A DNA stretch of 64,000 bases, from the NCBI RefSeq assembly GCF_042666435.1, contig NZ_JBHTDC010000001.1:1054001-1118000 (forward strand), given 5' to 3'. Source of the DNA: Allosphingosinicella sp042666435. Its GTDB lineage: Bacteria > Pseudomonadota > Alphaproteobacteria > Sphingomonadales > Sphingomonadaceae. The position numbers were made by a program, and so were the translations under genes. The notes beneath the pieces were generated by a model. The model searched no databases. It was not told the origin of the DNA and was given only the letters and a program-made list of their open reading frames with translations. Shown here in pieces: positions 25,245 through 34,072 of the stretch. Each line of letters opens with the position of its first letter. The first letter of the stretch is position 1.

Positions 25245-28200
25245 CTAGAAGCCGAGCTGGAGCGAGGCGCGGAAGGCGACCGCCGCGCGGCCTTGCTGCT
25301 CCTCGGCATTTACCTCGCCGCCGATCAGGAAGGAATCGTTGCCGCCGAGCAAGCGGAACTTGCCGACCCAGCCGCTCTCCCGCTCGGTGCCGAGCAGGGT
25401 GAAATCCTCGCCGCCCTCGAAGCGGGCGGTGGTGGCGCCGAGCGAGCCGCCGATCAGCTGGCGGCGGCCGCCCTCGATCTCGGCCCGGAAGAAGCCTTCG
25501 CCCACTTCGGCTCCGCCCATGATGTCGTAGCCGATGGCGACCGTGGCGTTGGCGGCGGTCTCGTCGCCGGAGCGGGAATCGACGACCAGGTCCATCGCCG
25601 TGCCGCCGCCGCTCTCGGTATAGCCATCCTCCTTCAGCCGGTAATAGTCGATCGACGCCGCCGGGCGGACGGCAAGCCGGCCGAAGCGCAATTCGTAGGA
25701 GAGGCCGGCGGCAGCCGAGACCAAGGTGCCGCTCCAGTCGCCGCGCGATTCCCGGGTCACCGTCTCGGTCCCCGTCGAGCCGGTGAAGCGGCGCAGCCCC
25801 TCGAAATCCACATGGGCCGCCGAGACCCGGGCGAAAGCCTGGAGCGCGTCCCAATTGTTGCGCCAGTAAGCCGCGATTTCCGCCTGGCGCGTGTTCACCT
25901 CGTTGTCGGTGCCGCCGTCGGCATCCTTGCCGAGCAGATAAGCGAGCGAGACGCCGAAATTGCCGACGCCGCCCGCCTGGAGCTCGGCGCCGCCCGAAGC
26001 GCCCCAGCCGTTGATGTCGTAGGAGGAGGTGTCGCCGAGCCCCTTGCTCGATCCCCAAGCGACCTGCTGGAGGAAGAAGCCCCAGCCGCCCATGTCAACC
26101 ATCGGCGAGCGCGGATCGGCGAGGAAACGGGCCGTGGCGCGCGACGCCTGCGTCACGGTCTCGAAAGTGCCGCCGGCATGTTCGGGGAGAAGCTGGCGGA
26201 GCGATGAGCGGAACGTGTCGCCGTCCTGTATGGCGAGGAACACGTCGGCCATAAGCGCATCGCTGTCGAGGTTGGCGACGATCGCGTCATAGGCGCCGCC
26301 CTGCGAGCGGTTGAGGCCGAGCTCGGCCGCGCTCTTGCGGCGGATGTTCAGCGCGACCTCGCCGGCCGCGTCGTCGGCGGCGATGCTGCTCGCGTAGAGG
26401 AAGGGGAGGACCGCGCCGGCGGTGGTGAGGTTGGATCCGCCCTCCAGGCTGCCGGCCCGGACGATGACGTAGCTTCCCTCGCCGTCCGAGATGCTGTCCA
26501 GCTTGACGTTGACCTTGGAGCCGGTGCCGAAACTCGCGTCGCCCGCGACATCGTAGAGCGTGTTGGTGCCGGCGCCGGTGTCGATGCTGACGGTCAGCGA
26601 ACCGCCGCCGCTGACGTCGAGCGAGCCCAGGCTCACCGCCCCCTTGTTGGCGACGTCGAGCGACCCGCCGGCGAGGGTGACGGCGAGGCCGCCGCTGCCG
26701 GCCAGAGTGCCGGAGAAGATCGACGTGCCGCCCAGCGTCAGGCTGTCCGCGCCGCCGCCGAAATCGACATTGCCGGTCAGCCTGGAGCTTCCGCCAAGCG
26801 CGAGGCTGTCGGCGCCGGCGCCGAAAGCGACGTTGCCGGCATGGAGGGCGTCTCCGCTCAGCGCGAGACGATTGGAGCCGCCGCCGAAGCGGATATTGCC
26901 GACCACCTTGCCGTCGGCGATGTCGAGCAGGTCGTCGCCCGATCCGAACAGGATCGCGCCGGTGATGGAGGGCGCGGCGGCGCCTTCCGCGACGGCCGTC
27001 TGCCGGACCGTCACGCCGTCCCGGTTGGCGCGCAGATCGAGGGCGATCGCGCGATCGGCGTCCTTGCCGCCTCCGGCGCTGATGCCGCCCTTGTTCTCGA
27101 CCAAAGAGACGGTGCCCGACCGGTCGACGATGGCGGTCGCCTTGCCGCCGGCGCCGGTGAGGGTGGCCGCGATCTGGCCGCTGTTGCGGATCGTGCCGAC
27201 ATCGGCGCCTTCGTCGATGGCGATAGCCTCGACCCGCGACGTGCCCGCCTTGCCGCCGACGGCGGTGACCTTGCCGGCGATCCTGACGGTCTCGACGTCG
27301 GCGCCGTCGCCGAGGCGGATCGCGGTCGCGTCGCCGCCCCTCGAATCGGCGGTGACACTGCCGTTGACGGCGAGGCCGCCGGCCACCGTGACTCTGCCGC
27401 CCAGCCCGCCGATGGACAGAGCGGTGGCGGAGACGCCCTGATAGACGCCGAAGGCGCGGACATCGCCGTTGATGACGATGCCATGGCCGCCCGCGGCCTC
27501 GCCGGCGACGGCTCCGATCGCGATATCCTCCGCCGCGCCGATCCGGACAGCCGGCGCCGCGCCATAGGTCATGATGACCGCGCGCGACTCCTTGGCGTCC
27601 TCGACACCGTCATCATCCTCGTCATCCTCGTCCTCGTCGCGATCGGGGGGCGGCGCATCGAAGAGGATGCCGCCCGCCACGTTGCCGGCGACGGTCAGCG
27701 CGGAGCCGCCCTGGAGCAGGTCGTCCGCGTCGAGCTTCTTGGGGTCGGCCGGCGCCGTGATCGAGCGGTAGCCGGTCGACGTGATCCCGCCCTGCACGAC
27801 CAGCGAGCCGCCGATATCGCCGTCGAGGGCGACGCCGACGGAATTCGCGCCCTTGACCTCGACGAGGCCGGTCACGCGGACATTGCCCGCGACATCGCCG
27901 GCGCGGATGCCGACGCTGTTGTCGCCGGTCACGCTGACCTTGACGCTGCTGGCCAGCGCCCCGCCCAGCGGCCCATCGATCGCGATGCCGGCGGACTGGT
28001 TGCCCTCGACCGTGATGGTGCCGTTATTGATGACATTGCCGGCGAGCGCGCCGGTCCGGATGCCGAAGCGCCCCGATCCTTGCGCGAAGGGACCGTCGAG
28101 ATCGCCGTCCTTGTCGGCATCGGTGGCGGTGTAATTCTCGTCGAGAATGATGGTGCCGGTATTGACGATCGACCCGTCGACTCCCGCCTCGGCCAATACG

Positions 28201-28466
28201 CCCGTGGCGCCGCTGGCGCCGCTGATCTGGACCGTGCCTTCGTTCCTGGCATCGTTGTCGCTGTCGAGGGTGACGGCCGCGCCGCCATTGGGTTTCACCG
28301 AGCCCGACGCGACGATGCGGATGTCGTCCGGCTGGCCGCTGGCGATCGTGGAGGTGCGGACCGGCGCCGTCTGCGCCGAGTTGATGACGGTTTCCGCCCG
28401 CAGCGGCGCGACGGCGGCAGCAAGGGCGACGGGCGTGAGGCAGGTGGCGGCAAGCAGGCGACGCAT
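25245..28466 (-). CDS. Autotransporter with C-terminal outer-membrane beta-barrel
   Basis: From the ATG at 28466 (signal peptide MRRLLAATCLTPVALAAAVA) the product has 1073 residues. The passenger is built of Gly/Asp/Val-rich beta-helix repeats such as GNVDFGGGADSLTLGGTS. The last 280 or so residues form the autotransporter barrel, ending in SLQLGF. The passenger holds a very acidic stretch near residues 272-294 (RDEDEDDEDDDGVEDAKE), interrupting the repeats; it may bind calcium or be a disordered loop. Type V secretion is expected. Adhesion or surface display is inference. Confidence 0.9.
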   Translation of the reverse strand: MRRLLAATCLTPVALAAAVAPLRAETVINSAQTAPVRTSTIASGQPDDIRIVASGSVKPNGGAAVTLDSDNDARNEGTVQISGASGATGVLAEAGVDGSIVNTGTIILDENYTATDADKDGDLDGPFAQGSGRFGIRTGALAGNVINNGTITVEGNQSAGIAIDGPLGGALASSVKVSVTGDNSVGIRAGDVAGNVRVTGLVEVKGANSVGVALDGDIGGSLVVQGGITSTGYRSITAPADPKKLDADDLLQGGSALTVAGNVAGGILFDAPPPDRDEDEDDEDDDGVEDAKESRAVIMTYGAAPAVRIGAAEDIAIGAVAGEAAGGHGIVINGDVRAFGVYQGVSATALSIGGLGGRVTVAGGLAVNGSVTADSRGGDATAIRLGDGADVETVRIAGKVTAVGGKAGTSRVEAIAIDEGADVGTIRNSGQIAATLTGAGGKATAIVDRSGTVSLVENKGGISAGGGKDADRAIALDLRANRDGVTVRQTAVAEGAAAPSITGAILFGSGDDLLDIADGKVVGNIRFGGGSNRLALSGDALHAGNVAFGAGADSLALGGSSRLTGNVDFGGGADSLTLGGTSIFSGTLAGSGGLAVTLAGGSLDVANKGAVSLGSLDVSGGGSLTVSIDTGAGTNTLYDVAGDASFGTGSKVNVKLDSISDGEGSYVIVRAGSLEGGSNLTTAGAVLPFLYASSIAADDAAGEVALNIRRKSAAELGLNRSQGGAYDAIVANLDSDALMADVFLAIQDGDTFRSSLRQLLPEHAGGTFETVTQASRATARFLADPRSPMVDMGGWGFFLQQVAWGSSKGLGDTSSYDINGWGASGGAELQAGGVGNFGVSLAYLLGKDADGGTDNEVNTRQAEIAAYWRNNWDALQAFARVSAAHVDFEGLRRFTGSTGTETVTRESRGDWSGTLVSAAAGLSYELRFGRLAVRPAASIDYYRLKEDGYTESGGGTAMDLVVDSRSGDETAANATVAIGYDIMGGAEVGEGFFRAEIEGGRRQLIGGSLGATTARFEGGEDFTLLGTERESGWVGKFRLLGGNDSFLIGGEVNAEEQQGRAAVAFRASLQLGF

Positions 28467-28695
28467 CGATCCATTACCTTTGTTCAAAAGAGTTTGGGGG
28501 GCTGATAGGCGATGCCCGCAACCCACAAGGCTGGGCGGGACGACGCGGATTTCTGTCTATCCTGGAAAAGTCGCGCGGCGCCGGTCTTTAAAAAAAAAGC
28601 CCGGATCGTCGCGACGACCCTCTTCGGTCCTGTGCCCCCGGGGCGCCATTGTCAGAAGTCGGGTCTGACGGAAATGCGGCGCTTGCGGATATCGG

Positions 28696-29634
28696 TTATT
28701 CAGCCGCCTGGAGAAGGCCCTCGGCGGGACAGTCCGTCCGTGCGTCGGCGCGGCAGCGGTCGGCGATGAGCGCGATCAGCCATTGCAGCGCCGGATCGCG
28801 GTGGCCGCGCGTATGCCACATCAGCCAATGGTCCACGGCGCCGAGCTCGGGCGGCGCCGGCAGCAGGCAAAGCCGCCCGTCCCGGCCATGCTCGTGCGCC
28901 GCCGAAGCCGGGAGCAGCATCGCCGCGTCGCTCCGCGCGACAATCTCCAGCGCGGCCACGAAATAGGGAATGGTGGCGATCAGCCGGCCTTCGAGCCCGC
29001 GCGCGCGCAGGACACGGATCAACGGATCGGGCTCGTCGTCCGAGAGGGCCACGCCGACCAGGGGCCAGGCGAGTATGTCCTCCAGTGCGGGCGCCCCGTC
29101 CGCCATGGCCGCCAGCGGGTGGCCGGCCCGGACGACGCACAGCATCGTCTCGCTGAACAGGTGCCGCTCATGGACCAGGCTGCGGTCGGGCTCGGCGCTT
29201 CCGATCAAGAGGTCGATCTCGCCGCCGGCCAGCCGGGCGACCGCATCGGCCGGGACCGGCTTGACGTCGATCGCCACCCCCGGCGCCGCCGCCATGATCG
29301 CCGCGAGCGACGGCATCAGCACCGATCGGGCGCCGTGATCGGACGCGGCGACGCGGAAGCGCCGCGTCAGCGTCGCCGGCTCCACTCCGGGGCGCGCTAC
29401 CAGCCGCGACACCCCGTCCAGCCAGGCGCGCAGCGGCTCCGCCAATTCCTCGGCCCGCCGCGTCGGCAGCATTCCGCCCCGCGTGCGCACCAGCAAGGGA
29501 TCGTCGAACAGCCGCCGCAATTCCGCCAGCGCGCGGCTCATCGCCGGCTGGCTCATCCGCTGTCGCCGGGCCGCCTGCGAGACGCTGCGAGTCTCGATCA
29601 GCGCGGCGAGGCTGTTGAGGAGATTGAGGTCCAT
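28696..29634 (-). CDS. LysR family transcriptional regulator
   Basis: A 312-residue regulator counted from MDLNLLNSLAAL; two slightly longer starts exist. The helix-turn-helix covers TRSVSQAARRQRMSQPAMSR and ALAELRRLFDDPLLVR. A periplasmic-binding-like effector domain follows (TLTRRFRVAASDHGARSVLM onward), of the NodD/PcpR-like subgroup. It is upstream of and in line with the autotransporter, with 229 bases between them. The target is unknown; divergent genes are the usual target, but none lies close on the other side. Confidence 0.88.
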   Translation of the reverse strand: MDLNLLNSLAALIETRSVSQAARRQRMSQPAMSRALAELRRLFDDPLLVRTRGGMLPTRRAEELAEPLRAWLDGVSRLVARPGVEPATLTRRFRVAASDHGARSVLMPSLAAIMAAAPGVAIDVKPVPADAVARLAGGEIDLLIGSAEPDRSLVHERHLFSETMLCVVRAGHPLAAMADGAPALEDILAWPLVGVALSDDEPDPLIRVLRARGLEGRLIATIPYFVAALEIVARSDAAMLLPASAAHEHGRDGRLCLLPAPPELGAVDHWLMWHTRGHRDPALQWLIALIADRCRADARTDCPAEGLLQAAE

Positions 29635-30010
29635 GTCGATCATGAAGGTAACCAGCGCCGGATGGGTGCCCCCCATCTTGCTTGGATCGCCGCTGTCAGC
29701 CGGCCGGAACGGCGGCCGCGAGGCGTCGCGGACGAAATCGCCGCGCCGGCTGGAAGGGCCTTCGCCCCGTCATGACTGGATATTCGGGCACTGCTCATCC
29801 CCACGCAAAGACGTCTAAAGTCTCGCGGCCCGCCCGCGCGCCCTTTCGCAGCAACGATGCGGGCCGTCAAGCGGCGAAACCGCGCATGGCCCTCCGATGA
29901 AGGCCGGCCTCGTACCCGCCCGCCAACGCAACACCCACGAGGATAATCCGTTTTCCTACAGATATCCCTTCTGGTTATTAGTGGCGCGACTCGAGCCAGG
30001 GAGCAAGCGC
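29635..30010. other. Intergenic gap, 376 bases
   Basis: This gap separates the LysR start from the endolysin start. I see no credible coding frame, repeat or terminator. A short AT-richer stretch near 29950-29990 (TTTTCCTACAGATA ... TTATTAGT) is a reasonable place for the endolysin promoter, but no clear -35/-10 pair stands out. Confidence 0.4.
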
Positions 30011-30550
30011 ATGGACATCGACAATCTGATCGAAGAGGTGATCGGCCGCGAAGGCGGTTATTCGAACCATCCGGCGGACAAGGGCGGCGCCACCCGCTGG
30101 GGCGTGACCGAGGCGGTGGCGCGGGCGCACGGTTTCCGTGGCGACATGCGCGCCTTTCCGCGCGCCGAGGCGGTCGCGATCTATCGCCGGATCTACTGGC
30201 TCCGTCCCGGGCTCGACGCCGTCGCCCGGCACGCGCCGCGCGTGGCGGAAGAATTGTTCGACACCGGTGTCAACATGGGGCCGGAAGTGGCGGCCGGCTT
30301 CCTCCAGCGGGCGCTGAACGCGCTCAATCGCGGCGCCAGCGACTATGCCGACATCGCCGTCGACCGCCGCATCGGGCCGCGCACCCTCGCCGCCCTCGCC
30401 GGCTTCGTCGACCGCCGCGGAGAAAGCGGGGAAGTTGTACTGCTGAAGGCGATCGAGGCGCTCCAGGGCGAACGCTATCTCCGCCTCGCCGAGCAGCGCC
30501 CGGCCAACGAGGCCTTCCTCTACGGCTGGCTCGCCAACCGTTTGGGCTGA
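30011..30550 (+). CDS. Phage-type endolysin, glycoside hydrolase family 108
   Basis: A 179-residue muramidase-like protein. The N-terminal GH108 domain has the catalytic Glu in IGREGGYSNHPADKGGATRW (E14) followed by GVTEAVARAHG. The C-terminal part (DRRIGPRTLAALAGF, then LKAIEALQGERYLRLAEQRP) matches the peptidoglycan-binding domain usually joined to it. I chose the ATG at 30011 since conserved sequence starts there. There is no signal peptide, so release would depend on the adjacent holin. It cuts peptidoglycan. No other phage gene is visible nearby. Confidence 0.9.
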   Translation: MDIDNLIEEVIGREGGYSNHPADKGGATRWGVTEAVARAHGFRGDMRAFPRAEAVAIYRRIYWLRPGLDAVARHAPRVAEELFDTGVNMGPEVAAGFLQRALNALNRGASDYADIAVDRRIGPRTLAALAGFVDRRGESGEVVLLKAIEALQGERYLRLAEQRPANEAFLYGWLANRLG

Positions 30551-30592
30551 ATCGCATGGCATCCATCAACTTCATCAACTTTGGAGAAAATC

Positions 30593-31006
30593 ATGTCACT
30601 CATCGCAGGCATTATCGGCCCCGTGGCCGCGCTCATCGACAAGATCATTCCCGATCCCGAGGCGCGCGACCGCGCCAAGCTGGAACTGCTGAAGGCCGAA
30701 GGCAGCCAGGAAATGCGGGCGGTGGAGGCGCGGATGAGCGCGATCATCGCCGAAGCGCGCAGCGCCGATCCCTGGACCAGCCGCGCCCGGCCGAGCTTCC
30801 TCTACGTGATGTACGCGCTCTTGCTCTGGTCGGTTCCGATGGGCCTGATCGCCGCCGTCAATCCCGGCATGGCCCATGGGATCGGGCAGGGCATGACCGT
30901 TTATCTCTCCGGCATTCCCGAAGAACTCTACGCCCTCTTCGGCACCGGCTATCTAGGCTACACCGCCGCCCGCGCCTGGGGCAAGGCGAAGGGATCGGAT
31001 AAATAA
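30593..31006 (+). CDS. Holin of the 3TM (gene-transfer-agent type) family
   Basis: A 137-residue protein with an amphipathic start (MSLIAGIIGPVAALIDKIIP), a charged stretch, and hydrophobic segments PSFLYVMYALLLWSVPMGLI and ELYALFGTGYLGYTAARAWG. This is the pattern of the 3TM holin family. It would form holes in the inner membrane to release the endolysin, whose gene ends 42 bases upstream. GGAGAA precedes the ATG. A longer frame from 30581 adds four residues (MEKI). Confidence 0.85.
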   Translation: MSLIAGIIGPVAALIDKIIPDPEARDRAKLELLKAEGSQEMRAVEARMSAIIAEARSADPWTSRARPSFLYVMYALLLWSVPMGLIAAVNPGMAHGIGQGMTVYLSGIPEELYALFGTGYLGYTAARAWGKAKGSDK

Positions 31007-31224
31007 GATAGTCGATCCAGTTTCTTAGTAAATGAATAAAGACCGTTTAACCAACGGTTATAGAGAAACCTGTCCAATTCGGCGATTCTTTCTGTAACGG
31101 TCTTGGATTATATTGTAGGAGAGTTTCCCATCATTGCCATGAAGCAATGAGGGATGCTTGCGATTACATTCCGAGTTCGAGGCATGCAATCGCCGAGGGC
31201 AATCGAAAGCAGGGAGGGCTTCAA
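31007..31224. other. AT-rich gap before beta-helix gene
   Basis: This 218-base stretch is clearly more AT-rich than its surroundings. It holds a small hairpin ACCGTT/AACGGT at 31042-31058 after the holin gene and a GATTATATTG segment near 31107-31116 that could include a -10 box. I see no gene in it. AGGGAGG at 31211-31217 is the ribosome binding site of the next gene. Confidence 0.45.
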
Positions 31225-32154
31225 ATGCACAAGTCGGTGACATCTCTTATGTTGATGGCGTCGGTCGCCATCGCGGCGCCGGCCTTCGGCCAGGCCACGC
31301 GCACCTGGGTCTCGGGCGTCGGCGACGACGTCAATCCCTGCAGCCGCACCGCGCCGTGCAAGACCTTTGCCGGCGCGATCTCGAAGACCGCCACCAATGG
31401 CGAGATCAACGTCATCGATCCCGGCGGGTTCGGCGCCATCACCATCACCAAGTCGATCACCATCGACGGCTACGGACCGGAATCGTCGATCCTTGCCGCC
31501 GGCACGAGCGGAGTCATCATCAACGGCGCCGGCATCGTCGTCACGCTCCGCAACCTGTCGATCAACGGCGCCGCGACGACCGCCGGCAGCGGCGTCCGCA
31601 TCCTCAACGCGGATTCGGTCAACATCGACAATGTCAGGATCGCCAACTTCACCGGCACCGGCACCGCCGGCCGCGGCGTCTCGATCGAGACGACCGGCGC
31701 CAATGTCCGCGTGTCGATCGCCGACTCCCAATTCTACAATATGGGCAACGCCAGCGTCGCCTCGGTGCCAACCGCGGGCAACGTGCTGCTCGATGTCCAT
31801 GGCGTGAACATATTCAGGGGCGCCGACGCAGGGATCCAGGCCAGAACCCTCACCAAGCTGACATTGTCCGATTCCGCGATCGCCGGGCATCCCAACGGCG
31901 CGGCCGTGGAGGTGAGCCTGTCGGATGCGTCGGCTCATATCAGCAACAGCGTGCTTTCCAACAACCGGTTCGGGATCAACAACGGGCTGGGCGGCGGCAC
32001 GCCCACGACCCGGCTGTACGGGACCGTCATCACCGGCAGCACCATCGAGGCGCTCAGGATCAATGGCGGCAGCGTCCTTTCCTACGGAAACAACGCGATC
32101 CGTGGCAATGCCGGCAACGAGGCGCCGACGCCGCCCGTCATCGGCATGCAATAG
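31225..32154 (+). CDS. Exported right-handed beta-helix protein
   Basis: A 309-residue secreted protein. The signal peptide ends near PAFGQ (residue 24). The mature part starts TRTWVSGVGDDVNPCSRTAP and CKTFAGAISK, then runs through repeated short strands with Asn and Ser turns (for example SGVIINGAGIVVTLRNLSIN), the pattern of a pectate-lyase-like beta-helix. This exported family is widespread and uncharacterised; I see no catalytic residues that would mark a lyase. It follows the lysis pair but has its own ribosome site and likely its own promoter. Confidence 0.85.
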   Translation: MHKSVTSLMLMASVAIAAPAFGQATRTWVSGVGDDVNPCSRTAPCKTFAGAISKTATNGEINVIDPGGFGAITITKSITIDGYGPESSILAAGTSGVIINGAGIVVTLRNLSINGAATTAGSGVRILNADSVNIDNVRIANFTGTGTAGRGVSIETTGANVRVSIADSQFYNMGNASVASVPTAGNVLLDVHGVNIFRGADAGIQARTLTKLTLSDSAIAGHPNGAAVEVSLSDASAHISNSVLSNNRFGINNGLGGGTPTTRLYGTVITGSTIEALRINGGSVLSYGNNAIRGNAGNEAPTPPVIGMQ

Positions 32155-32230
32155 CCGGTCTGGCGACGCCCCCGGGATTGCGCCCCCGCGCCGGCTTTCC
32201 CACATAGCCCCGACACAAGCGGGAGCGGAC

Positions 32231-32779
32231 ATGGAAAGCTGGCACGGCACGACGATCCTGGGCGTGCGCAAGAACGGCAATGTGGTGGTGGCGGGCGACG
32301 GCCAGGTGTCGCTCGGCCAGACCGTGATCAAGCCCAATGCGCGCAAGGTCCGGCGGCTGCATGACGGCTCGGTGATCGGCGGCTTCGCCGGCGCCACCGC
32401 CGACGCCTTCACCTTGTTCGAGCGGCTGGAACGCAAATTGGAGCAGCATCACGGCCAATTGATGCGCGCTGCCGTGGAACTCGCCAAGGACTGGCGGACG
32501 GACAAATATCTGCGCAACCTCGAAGCGATGATGATCGTCGCCGACAAGGACGTGACCCTCATCCTCACCGGCAACGGCGACGTGCTGGAGCCGGCCGCCG
32601 GAATCGCCGCCATCGGCTCCGGGGGCAATTTCGCCCTTTCCGCCGCCACCGCCCTCTTCGACTATGAAGAGGATGCCGAGACCGTTGCCCGCAAGGCGAT
32701 GAAGATCGCCGCCGAGGTCTGCGTCTACACCAACGACAATCTGACCGTGGAGACGATCGAAGGCGCTGCATCCGCCTGA
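32231..32779 (+). CDS. hslV: HslV, proteolytic subunit of the HslUV protease
   Basis: A 182-residue threonine protease that forms a double hexamer capped by HslU. The mature N-terminus is the Thr of TTILGVRKNG, after a short propeptide MESWHG. VVVAGDGQVSLGQT and GFAGATADAFTLFERLE are family landmarks. HslUV degrades damaged or misfolded proteins. hslU is not the next gene: a flavoprotein gene lies between them. Confidence 0.96.
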   Translation: MESWHGTTILGVRKNGNVVVAGDGQVSLGQTVIKPNARKVRRLHDGSVIGGFAGATADAFTLFERLERKLEQHHGQLMRAAVELAKDWRTDKYLRNLEAMMIVADKDVTLILTGNGDVLEPAAGIAAIGSGGNFALSAATALFDYEEDAETVARKAMKIAAEVCVYTNDNLTVETIEGAASA

Positions 32780-32785
32780 GAACCT

Positions 32786-32810
32786 CATTCCCGCTTTCGC
32801 GGGAATGACG
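32786..32810. repeat. Single hairpin repeat unit
   Basis: One unit of the paired repeat family, with core TTCCCGCTTTCGCGGGAA ending in TGACG, lies directly after hslV. Its partner is not evident here. CCTCATTC and GAATGAGG flank it and can extend the stem. It may act as a terminator-like or RNA-protecting hairpin behind hslV. Confidence 0.75.
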
Positions 32811-32831
32811 AATGAGGCTAGGCTCCTTTCG

Positions 32832-33935
32832 ATGTTGGACCGCCGCCGCTTCGTCAGCTCCTCCGCGCTCGCTTTGGGCGGCCTCGCCCTTCCCGGCTGC
32901 GCCACCACCATTGCGCGGCCATCGGCGTCGGCGGCGCCCACCGGCTGCCTGCCGCCGGTCGACGTCTCGGCCGACCGCGTCATCCGCACCGTCGCCGGCC
33001 TCCGCCCCTATCGCGCGCCTGGCTTCGTCGTCCGGGCCGAGGCGCTGGGCGACAAGCGGCTCGTCCACAATTACGGCCATGGCGGCGCCGGCATCACCTT
33101 GAGTTGGGGCACGTCGAAGCTCGCGACCGAGCTTGGCCTGCCCGGCCACCAGGGACCGGCCGCGGTGATCGGCGCCGGCATCATGGGCCTCACTACCGCG
33201 CGCCTCGTCCAGGAGGCCGGGTTCCCGGTGACGCTCTACACGGCCGCTTTGCCGCCCGACACGACCTCCAACATCGCCGGCGGCCAGTGGAGCCCGTTCG
33301 GCCATTATCGCGACGACGCGGTGACGCCCGAATGGCGCGCCCAGTTCGCCCGCGCGCTCGATTATAGCTGGCGCCGCTTCCAGATCATGATCGGCGACGA
33401 TTACGGAATACGCTGGCTCACCACCTATGCCGAATCCGGCGGCGATGCGGGCCCGGCGGACACCTATCACCCGGCCGCCGCGCGGCTGTCATCCCAGGAT
33501 CACCCCTTCCCGGTCGACAACGTCGTCCGCTTCGACACGATGTATGTCGAGACCGGCCGCTTCCTCCGCCAGATGATGCGCGACATCCACGTCGCCGGTG
33601 GCCGTTTCGCCATCCGCCGCTTCGCCTCGCCCGCCGAGATTTCCGCCTTGCCCGAACGGCTCGTGTTCAACTGCACCGGCCTCGGCGCCCGCGAGCTGTT
33701 CGGCGATACCGAACTGCATCCAGTGCGCGGCCAGCTCGCCATCCTGCTGCCCCAGCCGGAGGTTCGCTACGCCTTCACCGGCGACGCCGGCTACATGTTT
33801 CCCCGCCCCGACGGCATCATCCTCGGCGGCACGTTCGAGCGCGACGAATGGCGGGCCGAGCCGCGGGCGGAGGACATCGCCCGCATAATCGCCTCGCACC
33901 GCCGCCTGTTCGAGGGTTTCCGCTGCACCGCTTGA
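32832..33935 (+). CDS. Circularly permuted D-amino-acid-oxidase-like flavoprotein, Tat lipoprotein
   Basis: A 367-residue FAD oxidoreductase. It begins MLDRRRFVSSSALALGGLAL with a Tat motif (RRRFV) and a lipobox (LPGC, C23), so it should be folded, exported and lipid-anchored. Residues about 50-100 (VAGLRPYR, then LVHNYGHGGAGITLSWGTS) match the segment that closes normal D-amino-acid oxidases. The FAD motif AAVIGAGIMGLTTARL comes after it, near 111-125. The protein stops soon after GIILGGTFERDEWRAEP and HRRLFEGF, where the GLRP segment would ordinarily continue. Equivalents of the oxidase substrate residues remain: R58 in GLRPYR and the Tyr of GYMFPRP. Substrate is unknown; a D-amino acid is inferred. 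Confidence 0.85.
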   Translation: MLDRRRFVSSSALALGGLALPGCATTIARPSASAAPTGCLPPVDVSADRVIRTVAGLRPYRAPGFVVRAEALGDKRLVHNYGHGGAGITLSWGTSKLATELGLPGHQGPAAVIGAGIMGLTTARLVQEAGFPVTLYTAALPPDTTSNIAGGQWSPFGHYRDDAVTPEWRAQFARALDYSWRRFQIMIGDDYGIRWLTTYAESGGDAGPADTYHPAAARLSSQDHPFPVDNVVRFDTMYVETGRFLRQMMRDIHVAGGRFAIRRFASPAEISALPERLVFNCTGLGARELFGDTELHPVRGQLAILLPQPEVRYAFTGDAGYMFPRPDGIILGGTFERDEWRAEPRAEDIARIIASHRRLFEGFRCTA

Positions 33936-33973
33936 TTCCGAAGCTGCGGCGGCCATCTAGACGGGGACTCCTT

Positions 33974-34052
33974 CGTCATTCCAGCGAAAGCTGGAATCTC
34001 CTTCCTTTCGTTCCGCAGAGGGAGGGAGATTCCAGCTTTCGCTGGAATGACG
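33974..34052. repeat. Paired hairpin repeat (REPIN-like) before hslU
   Basis: Perfectly inverted 27-base units at 33974-34000 and 34026-34052, core TTCCAGCGAAAGCTGGAA, 25 bases apart. They are identical to the units at 19639-19709. The second unit ends 20 bases before the hslU ATG, so it can influence translation or transcript processing of hslU. Confidence 0.92.
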
Positions 34053-34072
34053 CGCAACATTCAGGAATGTGA

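Noticed and set aside
28696..31006. Possible prophage around the endolysin and holin
   Set aside because: No integrase, capsid, portal, terminase or tail gene is present on either side, and the flanking genes are ordinary chromosomal ones.
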